A stretch of 64,000 nucleotides of DNA from Closterium sp. Naga37s-1 (taxonomy: Eukaryota > Streptophyta > Zygnematophyceae > Desmidiales > Closteriaceae). Positions 1 through 7,551 of this stretch are shown in pieces. The DNA lies in NCBI GenBank assembly GCA_947471745.1, contig CANJKZ010000820.1:2703501-2767500 (forward strand), written 5' to 3'. The position numbers and the translations under genes were made by a program. The notes beneath the pieces are model-generated. The model had not been told where the DNA came from. It saw nothing but the letters and a program-made list of their open reading frames with translations, and searched no databases. Every line of letters starts with the position of its first letter. Within the stretch, counting starts at the first letter, position 1.

Positions 1-536
1 TGGTCCCTGACCACGCGAAGGGAGTCAGGGAGCCGGGTGACTATGTAGTAGAGGGTGATGTACATGGGGGGGGGGTTCTTGGCGCAGAACTCAGCAGGAA
101 GCGCAGCGCGGTAGCGAGTGTCACTAGTGCGTAGGTGCGTAATGAGGTCAGCGACTGTGGGAAAGGCAGCAAGGTCAGGGAAGAGGTACGGTAGCATGAG
201 GCGACTCAGTGCAGCAGTGGCAGGGGAGGAGTAGCGTGCAACTACAGCGTCGTACAAGGTCTGAGCACTCTTGTACTGGCTAAAGTGCGCACGCTCAGAG
301 GTAGGCAGGTGGCGACGCACAGCAAGACGTGCAGCAGCATCGCGCGTGGCCCACTGGGAGCGAACAGTTGCGTCAGCATCAGTGGCGGGGGCAGGAGAGG
401 CACCAGAAGTGAGGTCAAAGAGGGAGAGGCCGTCTGCCCTATCGCACTGTAAGAAAAGCTGCAGGTCATCTATCCAGACGTCAAAGTCAATGGCCCGACC
501 CTCAGCGTCAAAAGCAAGGACACTAGGGGTAGCCAT
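1..536 (-). CDS. Gag, N-terminal part (element A)
   Basis: Retrotransposon capsid protein, open from ATG at 536 to the window edge. It starts MATPSVLAFDAEGRAIDFDV and continues with the family signature VWIDDLQLFLQ, the block RYSSPATAALSRLMLPYLFPDL and the motif AKNPPPMY, all shared with Gag of elements B and C. The C-run encoding the PPP motif keeps the frame here, unlike in B, so this copy is intact as far as visible. The poly-glycine tract, knuckle and pol lie off the window. Confidence 0.8.
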   Translation of the reverse strand, partial: MATPSVLAFDAEGRAIDFDVWIDDLQLFLQCDRADGLSLFDLTSGASPAPATDADATVRSQWATRDAAARLAVRRHLPTSERAHFSQYKSAQTLYDAVVARYSSPATAALSRLMLPYLFPDLAAFPTVADLITHLRTSDTRYRAALPAEFCAKNPPPMYITLYYIVTRLPDSLRVVRD

Positions 537-540
537 GACA

Positions 541-1680
541 GCAGTAGACTAGCAGCGCAAACAGTGGGGTGAGGGCAGTGCTGTGAGAGAGGCGCTGCTC
601 TTACCGGACAGGGCGGCTCGGGCGGCTCGGCTGCAGGGCGGCTCGGCGACTCGGCTGCTGGGCGGCTCGGCTGCTGGGCGGCTCGGCGGCTCGGCTGCTG
701 GGCGGCTCAGCGGCTCGGCTGCTGGGCGGCTCGGCGGCTCTGCTGCTGGGCGGCTCGGCTGCTGGGCGGCTCGGCGGCTCGGCTGCTGGGCGGCTCGGTG
801 GCTCAGCTGCTGGGCGGCTTAGCGGGGCCGCTGAGAGGGCCGCGTCAGGGGCCGCTGGGAGGAGGCGGCGGGGCCGCTGAGAGGAGGCGGCGGGGCCGCT
901 GAGAGGAGGCGGCGGGGCCGGAAAGGTAGGTGGCGGGGCCGCGTCAGGGGCCGCGGCAGGGGCCGCGTCAGGGGCCGCGGCAGGGCCGCGTCAGGGCGCC
1001 GCGTCAGGGGCCGCGTCAGGGCGCCGCCAGGGGCCGCGGCAGGGCCGCGTCAGGGCCGCGTAAGGGGCCGCGGCAGGGGCCGCGTCAGAGGCCGCGTCAG
1101 GGCCGCGTCAGGGCCGCGGCAGAGCCGCGTCAGGGCCGCGTCAGGGGCCGCTTCAGGGCCGCTGCAGGGGCCGCAGCAGGCCGCGTCAGGGCCGCGTCAG
1201 GGGCCGCGGCAGGGCCGCGTCAGGGCCGCGGCAGGGGCCGCGTCAGGGCGCCGCGTCAGGGGCCGCGTCAGGGCGCCGCCAGGGGCCGCGGCAGGGCCGC
1301 GTCAGGGCCGCGTCAGGGCCGCGGCAGAGCCGCGTCAGGGCCGCGTCAGGGGCCGCTTCAGGGCCGCGGCAGGGGCCGCGGCAGGCCGCGTCAGGGCCGC
1401 GTCAGGGGCCGCGGCAGGGCCGCGTCAGGGCCGCGGCAGGGGCCGCGTCAGGGCGCCGCCAGGGGCCGCGTCAGGGCGCCGCCAGGGGCCGCGTCAGGCC
1501 GCGTCAGGGCCGCGTCAGGCGCCGCCAGGGGCCGCGTCAGGGCGCCACCAGGGGGCGCGTCAGGGGCCGCGATAGGGCGCCGGCAGGGGCCTCGTCAGGG
1601 CGCCGCCAGGGGCCGCATAGGGGGCGCGTGGGAGGCGGCGTAGGGGCCACGTAGGGGCAGCGTAGGGGCCGCTAAAAAAA
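541..1680. repeat. GC-rich tandem repeats in leader of element A
   Basis: The leader between PBS and gag is nearly all G and C. From about 600 to 830 it repeats GGCGGCTCGGCTGCTG with small changes. From about 830 to 1660 it repeats blocks built from GGGGCCGCGTCAGG and GGCGCCGCCAGG. Short A runs close it near 1673 and 1719. Long ORFs here (for example 930-1643 on the plus strand) are by-products of composition. B and C have GC-rich leaders at the same place but with different repeat units. Confidence 0.8.
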
Positions 1681-1783
1681 AAAATTTAGGGCAGGGCGCA
1701 ATGTGCGCGGGCAGCTAAAAAAAAAATTCTTATGGTGGGCCCTTAGGAAGGAACGGTCCCATGTAGGAACCCGCTCTATACCA

Positions 1784-1912
1784 TGTGAATCAAGAAAACA
1801 GGAATGAAATGACTAAGTGAAAGTTGGGTACAAAAGGCAAACCCTAGGAAACTGTACCCCATATGTGCTACCCCACTATAGCCTACAGTAACTATGTCAA
1901 ATAACTCTGACA
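1784..1912 (-). repeat. 5' LTR of element A (129 bp)
   Basis: In the minus sense it starts TGTCAGAG and ends GATTCACA, giving the TG...CA ends of an LTR. The PBS follows at 1771-1783. Internal blocks such as GTAGGCTA and the GGGTAC box are shared with the LTRs at 4474-4597, 5484-5609, 12613-12738, 57477-57609 and 58171-58298. Confidence 0.8.
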
Positions 1913-1913
1913 C

Positions 1914-3618
1914 CCCATCCTGTAGGTCAGCACCACTCACCAAGTTCGTAAAGAACGAGGGGAGGTAAAGACCTGACAGGGAGCCAGGAGGGGCCGCCGG
2001 ACACAGTAGGACAGTGGAGTAGTGGGCAAGGACAGGACCCCCAGAGGGGTCTGCCAGGGAGACTGCAACCGGCCGACGAAGCGGCGTGAGTGTGGTGCGG
2101 TCTCGAAAGAAGGAGCGGGAAGCACCCGAGTCAAGGCTGAAGGTGTGCAAAACCTGAGCCGACGCGGTACCAGAGAGAGCAGACTCACCAGCACCTGGAG
2201 CAGCATACTCACTAGCACCTGGAGCAGCATACTCACTAACACCTAGAGCAGTGGCCTCGATGCCCGGGTCAGGCGGAACACACAGGTAACAGTCACCCTC
2301 AGCACTAGTAGACACAACATACATGGCAGCAAGAATAGCATCATAATCAAGATCAAAGATAGCCACACCCGACTTTAGCAGATCACCCCAGCGAGGGATC
2401 TCAGTGGCGTCAGGGAACTGGATACGCCAGGCATCCGTCAGGCGGCCAAAGCAGCGCTGGGTGGCGTGCGGCCCGCCGCACAGCTCCCCAGTGCGGTCGC
2501 CTGTACGCAGGACGTAGGCACAGGGACCAGCACCCCTAGACCGCTGGCGTGCAGCGTACCACTCACGAAGCTGCTGGGGCGACGGGGTCTCACGAGAGTG
2601 CTGCTGCTGCTGGCGCTGACCACCACCAAAGTCTCCCCGCTGCACAGCTCCACCCCGACCAGCTCCACCTCCGCCGCCGCCGCCTCCACCCCCACCGCCG
2701 CCTCCACCGCCGCCTTCACCTCCACCGCCGCCACCGAAGCCCCCACCCCCGCCACCACTCCCACCCCCACCCCCTCCGCCGCCTCCACCGCCACCACCGC
2801 CGCCCTCGCCAGCTCCTCCAGCGCCCTTGCCCCCCTTGCCCTTACCGTTGCGGCGCCTCCCACTAGGAGCAGACGCAGCGCCGACCGACTCGGTGCCAAC
2901 GAGGTCGACAGCAGCAGCAGAGGCAACAGAGGGCAAAAGGGGGACGGGGGAGCACCCCTCAAAGAAAGGGGCACGAGGGTCACCACAAGAGGCTCCTACA
3001 GCAACTATACTCTTCTCAGCTGCAAGGGGGCGCTCCTCGAGGAGGTCAACGGTGAGTGTGGTAGGGCAAAGAGAGAGGAAGTGGTCCCTGACCGAGCGAA
3101 GGGAGTCAGGGAGCCGGATGACTAGGTAGTAGAGGGTGATGTACATGGGGGGGGGGGTTCTTGGCGCAGATCTCAGTAGGAAGCGCAGCGCGGTAGCGGG
3201 TGTCACTAGTGCGGAGGTGTGTAATGAGGTCAGCGACTGTGGCAAAGGCGGCGAGGTCAGGGAACAGGTACGGCAGCATGAGGCGACTAAGGGCAGCAGT
3301 GGCAGGGGAGGAGTAGCGTGCAACTACAGCGTCGTACAGAGTCTTAGCACTCTTGTACTGACTAAAGTGCGCGCGCTCAGTGGACGGTAGGTGACTACGC
3401 ACAGCAAGGCGGGCAGCAGCATCGCGCGTGGTCCACTGCGAGCGAACAGTACTGTCAGCATCAGCAGCAGGGGCAGGAGAGGCGCCAGACGTGAGATCGA
3501 ACAGTGAGAGACCATCCTTGCTATCGCACTGTAGGAAAAGCTGCAGATCATCTACCCAGACCTCAAAGTCGACCGCTCGACCCTCAGCATCGAAGGTAAG
3601 AACATTGGGACTAGTCAT
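1914..3618 (-). pseudogene. Gag-protease of element B (frameshifted, truncated)
   Basis: Starts at ATG 3618 (MTSPNVLTFDAEGRAVDFEV). A C-run of one extra base near 3150, in the AKNPPP motif, shifts the frame; downstream coding resumes in another frame (PPPMYITLYYLV...). It then shows a poly-glycine tract of roughly 70 residues (about 2640-2820), the motif PQQLREWYAARQRS, a non-canonical Cys/His knuckle (C-x13-C-x3-H-x4-C, about 2440-2530), and the aspartic protease motif LDSGASRSFF near 2120. Unlike C, this copy reads from knuckle into protease without a break, which shows that gag-pol is one frame in this family. Coding ends at the insertion point of A. Confidence 0.8.
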
Positions 3619-3654
3619 GACAGCAGCAGCAGTAGGCTAGCAGCAGCAGCAGTA

Positions 3655-4370
3655 GTGCGACTCGGCTGCGGCGTGGCTCGGCAGGGCGGTGCGGCTCGGC
3701 AGGGCGGCGCGGCTCGGCAGGGCGGGGCGGCTCGGCAGTGCGCTTACCAGGGGCGGGTGGGTAGGCGGCCGCGACTGGTGGGGCAGGGCCGTGGTGCGTC
3801 GGCAGGGTCAGGGCCGCAACAGGGCGGCAGGGCAGGGCCGCGGCTCGGCTGCAGGGCAGGGCCGGGACGCCGGCGACAGCGGCGGCGACGGCGGCAGCGG
3901 CTGTCACACCGGCTGCAGCAGACTCGGCGGCGGCAGCAGTGACGACAGCTGCTGCAGGTCACGCCCCGGCAGCTGCTGCAGTTGGGAGGCCGCGGTTGAG
4001 GGAGGGGCAGGGCGGGGCCGCGACGAAGGGGCGGGTTGCGACGAAGGGGCGGGGCCGCACCGAATGCAGGGCGGGGCCGCGACGAAGGGGCGGGGCCGCA
4101 ACGAAGGGGCGGGGCCGCGCCGAAGGCAGGGCGGGGCCGCGACGAAGGGGCGGGGCCGCGCCGAAGGTAGGGCGGGTCGCAGCAGGGCAGCTGCGGTCCG
4201 CGACGGGCGACGGGGCCGCGACTGGCGACGGGGCGGGGCCGCGACTAGCAACGGGGCGGGGCCGCTAAGGGGCCACGAAGGGGTCGCTAAGGGGCCGCGA
4301 AGGGGCCGTGTAGGGGCCGCGGCGGGCGTCAGGGGCAGGGCAGGCCGCTAAGGGGCCGCGAAAGGGTAGG
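3655..4370. repeat. GC-rich tandem repeats in leader of element B
   Basis: Non-coding leader between the PBS and gag of B. It starts with repeats of GGGCGGTGCGGCTCGGCA type and continues with GGGGCGGGGCCGCGACGAA repeats to about 4360. The distal 60 bases (about 4390-4470), containing an A-run and GGTGGGCCCTAGGAAG, are conserved in A (1730-1770), so only the repeat part differs between copies. Confidence 0.75.
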
Positions 4371-4473
4371 GCAGGGCAGAGCGCGAAGCGCGCTTCGGGC
4401 AGTTTAGGAAAAAAAAAAATCAATGGTGGGCCCTAGGAAGAAACGGTCCCACTAGGGAACCCGCTCTATACCA

Positions 4474-4597
4474 TGTGAAGAAAGAGGAATGAAATGACTA
4501 GGAAACAAGTGGGTACAGGTAGGAAACCTAGAAGTGTTGTACCCTATAGTGTCTACCCCACTACAGCCTATATAGACTATATCATATAAGTTTGACA
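4474..4597 (-). repeat. 5' LTR of element B (124 bp)
   Basis: In the minus sense it begins TGTCAAAC and ends CTTCACA, followed by PBS TGGTATAGAGCGGG. It aligns along its length with the LTRs of A and C but is clearly diverged from them. Confidence 0.8.
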
Positions 4598-5483
4598 GGT
4601 TGAAGACAAGCTCTCATTCAAGTTTTTTGTCATTACGGTGAAGCGGGGAAAAGTGTAGCACTTCTCGAGTCACGATCTTGTCGCTCCCAATTTTGTCGCG
4701 TCCTCACAACCTACCTGGTGCCCAGGTTCGAAGCATAGAGCTTGTCGCACAAAATCCCGCAATCCCTCTAGGCTTCGCGATTAGGTTCGGTAAACCATGC
4801 AGCGCTTGCCGCAACTTTCGTCGGCTCCGAACCTGACCTATTTCCCGCCCTCCAAATCTCGCCTTCAAAACTTGGATCGCACTCAGGTATTCCTCATGAT
4901 ATAGCTCAGCCGACAAGCGACTCCGCCCGGAGGAGCTCGCTGCCCGCGGGAAAAAAAAAAAAAAAAAAAAAAACAAAACAAAACAAAACAACACACACAG
5001 AAACAAAAAAAATTCATCCGGGCATGCATCCGGTCAGGGAGGCATCAACCCTAAACACAGGGAGGCATGGATTTAAGGTTAATGCCTCCCTCGGATGGCA
5101 TGCCATCCGATGGGGTTTAGTTTTTTTTCCTGCCCGCCGGTCAGGTCAACGGTGGTCGACGCTCCGTCGACCACCGTCGGACCCCGTTGGGTTGAGACAT
5201 TCCCGATTGCGGCGGACGCTAGAGCAATACGCGCTTCCAAACGACTCCTCACCAGCACATAAGATACACGTGGTATACCCTGAATCGTCACTGTAAAAAT
5301 GAACACTTCTGCGAAATCCCGATACCCACGAGAACAGAACACGATATCGCGATGGGCTCCAGCCATCGCAAGCCCTCGCTGTGAGAGTACGGCGGCTTAT
5401 GCCAGCTATGCTTGCTTGCCTAGACTTTATTATGCTATTTCTAGCATAGGTTTATTTTATGCATGCATGAATTGCTTGATTTC
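4598..5483. other. Spacer with poly(A), CAAAA repeat and palindromes
   Basis: No gene is supported here. The stretch has a 23-base A run at 4951-4973 followed by (CAAAA)n/(CA)n to about 5000, then strong palindromes at 5036-5177. It may hold the end of an unrecognised transposable element. The right edge, ATTTC at 5479-5483, is the target duplication of element C. Confidence 0.5.
5036..5177. repeat. Cluster of inverted repeats and hairpins
   Basis: Three palindromic structures lie side by side. 5036-5055 and 5072-5091 are inverted copies of a 20-mer (18 of 20 match). 5091-5110 is a perfect 20-bp palindrome whose half is TCGGATGGCA. 5149-5161 and 5165-5177 form a perfect 13-bp stem with a 3-base loop. 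Such clusters are common at transposon ends, but no element boundary or target duplication could be fixed. Confidence 0.7.
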
Positions 5484-5609
5484 TGTCAAACATTATATAT
5501 GTTACTGCTGTGTAGGCTACAGTGGGTTAGCCTTTAGGGGGTACATTACTCTAGGGTTTCCTACTTGTACTCCCAATGATCCTAGTTCAATCACTTCTTG
5601 ATTCAAACA
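5484..5609 (+). repeat. 5' LTR of element C
   Basis: Starts TGTCAAACATTATATATG and ends GATTCAAACA; it is followed at once by the primer-binding site. It is 126 bp long, the same as the 3' LTR, from which it differs by two substitutions near its 3' end. Confidence 0.93.
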
Positions 5610-5623
5610 TGGTATTAAGAGCG
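5610..5623 (+). promoter_or_regulatory. Primer-binding site (initiator Met tRNA type)
   Basis: TGGTATTAAGAGCG directly abuts the 5' LTR. It resembles the usual plant Ty1/copia PBS TGGTATCAGAGC, complementary to initiator Met tRNA, with one extra base and one change. A and B have TGGTATAGAGC at the same place. Confidence 0.8.
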
Positions 5624-6240
5624 TAGGTCTTAGACCTAGGACCGCTTACCTAAGGGCCCACCGTTCCGCTAGTAGCGCCCTCGTGCGCCCTCTCTTAATC
5701 GCGTCCTCGTGCGCCTTGCTCCTAGTGCGCCCTCGAGCGCCCCGTTTTTTCTGTCGCGTAGCCAGCTAGCCGCCCGCGCGCGGCTCGTTTTTTTGCCGGC
5801 GCAGCCCGCTAGCCGCCCGCGCGCGGCCCGTTTCTAGTGCGCGCGACCCCGTAGCCGCCCACGCCGTTGACGCCGCCCACGCGTAGCCCGCCCTGGCCTC
5901 GCGCGGCCCCTAGAGCAGCTTGCGAGCTGCCCGTCGACCGGCGCGCGCCGCCACCTCGCCTAAGCAGGCCGCGGCCCGTACGTAGGCCGCCGCCCACGCA
6001 TAGGCCGCCACCTGCGCCTAGGCCGCCACCAGCACGTAGACCGCCGCCTCGAACCGCGCGCCGGCCCACCCTCTCTGCCTGAGCCGCGCCGCGCCGTCCT
6101 GCCCGAGCCGCGCCGTCCTGCCCGTGTCGCGCCGCCCTGACCGAGCCGCACTGCCCTACTGTGTACCAACTGCAGCACCTGCTACTGCTACTGCTACTCC
6201 TCCTACTGCTACTACTGTTCCTACTGCTGCTACTGCCACT
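5624..6240 (+). other. GC-rich untranslated leader of element C
   Basis: About 600 bp between PBS and gag. The first 60 bases are conserved with A and B (CTAAGGGCCCACCGTTCC region). The rest is a loose repeat of GCGCGGC, TAGCCGCCC and GCCGCGCC words, ending in a (TGCTAC)n-like stretch just before the gag ATG. It is less regular than the leaders of A and B. Frames opening upstream of 6241 read only this low-complexity DNA. Confidence 0.6.
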
Positions 6241-7551
6241 ATGGCCAGTCCTACCGTTCTCACTTTTGACGCTGAGGGCCGTCCGATCAAGTTTGACGTT
6301 TGGCTCGATGACCTGCACCTGTTCCTTCAGATCACTGCCAAGGACGTTGTTTCCCTGTATGACCACACGTCCGGCGCCGCTCCGGCACCTGCTGCCACCG
6401 CTGACAGTACTGCTCGCTCACAGTGGCAGACCCGTGACGCTCGTGCTCGCCTAGCCGTTCGCAGCCACCTGCCGTTAGATGAGCGCGAGCATTTTGGCCA
6501 GCATAAGACCGCTAAGGAGCTGTACGATGCTGTCGTTGCACGCTACTCCTCCCCTGCTACTGCTGCGATAGGCCGTCTCTCACTGCCCTATCTCTTCCCC
6601 GATCTCTCTGCCTTCGCCACAGTAGCTGACCTCATCACTCACCTCCGTACTAGTGATCTCCGCTACCGTGCCGCGCTTCCCCTCGATTTCCTAGCCAAGA
6701 ACCCTCCCCCGATGTACCTCACACTCTACCACCTCGTCACTCACCTCCCTGAGTCTCTTCGCGCTGTCAGGGATCACTTTCTCGCCCTCTCCCCCACCGA
6801 CCTCACTGTCGACCTGCTCGAGAAGGAACTCCTAGCAGCTGAGAAGAGCATTGTAGCTGTAGGTGCCTCTCGTGGCGACCCTCGCACTCCCTTCTTTGAG
6901 GGATGCTCCCGCTCCCCCCTTCTCCCCTCCATTGCATCTGCTGCTGCTGTCGACTACCTCGGTGCTGAGGGGGTCGGGGCTGCATCTGCTCCCAGTGGGA
7001 GGCGCAAGGGCGGCAGGGGCAAGGGGGGCAGGGGTGGCGGAGGTGGCGGCGGGGGCGGCAGTGGTGGAGGGGGTGGAGGGGGCGGAGGTGGTGGTGGCGG
7101 TGGTGGGAGTGGTGCTGGTGGTGGGGGGGTCAGTGGCGGAGCCGGGGGTGGTGGCGGGGGCGGTGGTGGGGGTGGCGGGGGTGGTGGTGGCGGCAGTGGA
7201 GCTGGTGGAGGGCGCGGTGGAGCGGTGCAGCGTGGCGGGTTCGGCGGGGGCCAGAGGCAGCAGCAGCAGCGTCCCGGCGAGACCCAGTCGCCTCAGCAGC
7301 TCCGTGAGTGGTACTCTCAGCGTGGGGGGTCTGGGGGTGGAGGTACCTGCCCGTACGTCATCCGCACAGGTGACCGCACTGGCCAGACCTGTAGGAGGTT
7401 CCACACGGCGCACCGCTGCTTCTTCCGTCTCGACGACGCCTGGCGCGAGCAGTTCCCTGACGCCTCTCAGCTGCCCCGCTGGGCTGATCTGCTTAAAAAG
7501 AACGTTGATATCTTGATTTTGATGCTATCCTTGGTGCAATGTATGCATTGA
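6241..7551 (+). CDS. Gag of element C with poly-glycine tract
   Basis: Capsid/nucleocapsid protein. ATG at 6241 is chosen because MASPTVLTFDAEGRPIKFDV matches the starts of A and B; an ATG-less extension upstream is GC-rich leader. Order: conserved Gag region (residues about 1-240, with VWLDDLHLFLQ, RYSSPATAAIGRLSLPYLFP and NPPPMYLTLYHLV), a poly-glycine tract of about 70 residues (nt 7020-7230), the motif PQQLREWYSQR (nt 7291-7320), then a Cys/His knuckle of spacing C-x13-C-x3-H-x4-C and the block DDAWREQFPD. A single missing base near 7512 throws the frame so that it ends at 7551; in B the same region reads straight into protease. The break is therefore a mutation or sequencing error rather than programmed frameshifting. 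Confidence 0.85.
   Translation: MASPTVLTFDAEGRPIKFDVWLDDLHLFLQITAKDVVSLYDHTSGAAPAPAATADSTARSQWQTRDARARLAVRSHLPLDEREHFGQHKTAKELYDAVVARYSSPATAAIGRLSLPYLFPDLSAFATVADLITHLRTSDLRYRAALPLDFLAKNPPPMYLTLYHLVTHLPESLRAVRDHFLALSPTDLTVDLLEKELLAAEKSIVAVGASRGDPRTPFFEGCSRSPLLPSIASAAAVDYLGAEGVGAASAPSGRRKGGRGKGGRGGGGGGGGGSGGGGGGGGGGGGGGGSGAGGGGVSGGAGGGGGGGGGGGGGGGGGSGAGGGRGGAVQRGGFGGGQRQQQQRPGETQSPQQLREWYSQRGGSGGGGTCPYVIRTGDRTGQTCRRFHTAHRCFFRLDDAWREQFPDASQLPRWADLLKKNVDILILMLSLVQCMH

Larger units (their letters stand above)
1..1912 (-). mobile_element. Ty1/copia element A, 5' portion
   Basis: This is the 5' end of a minus-strand LTR retrotransposon that leaves the window at base 1. Reading right to left it has a 5' LTR (1912-1784), a primer-binding site reading TGGTATAGAGCGGG next to it, a GC-rich leader of about 1.2 kb and the start of gag at 536. 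Its outer LTR end meets the protease coding sequence of element B in mid-codon at 1912/1913. The simplest reading is that A inserted into B, with CCCCA (1913-1917) as the candidate target duplication. The partner copy would lie outside the window, so the nesting is inferred. It belongs to the same family as C, E1 and E2. Confidence 0.85.
1913..4597 (-). mobile_element. Ty1/copia element B, 5' portion interrupted by A
   Basis: Minus-strand element with 5' LTR at 4597-4474, PBS TGGTATAGAGCGGG at 4460-4473, a GC-rich leader, and gag-protease from 3618. The coding sequence stops at 1913 inside the block after the protease (LQDG), exactly at the outer end of the LTR of element A. The rest of B would lie left of the window if A is a nested insertion. 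GGTTG at 4598-4602 is the candidate target duplication; its partner is not visible. Confidence 0.85.

Noticed and set aside
930..1643. 237-codon Arg/Gly/Gln-rich ORF
   Set aside because: Low-complexity frame through the GC-rich leader of a minus-strand retroelement; no domain, and leader repeats differ in related copies.
4690..4975. Possible tRNA-derived SINE ending in the A23 run
   Set aside because: GGTTCGAAGC near 4733 resembles a B box, but no A box at the right spacing and no target duplication were found.
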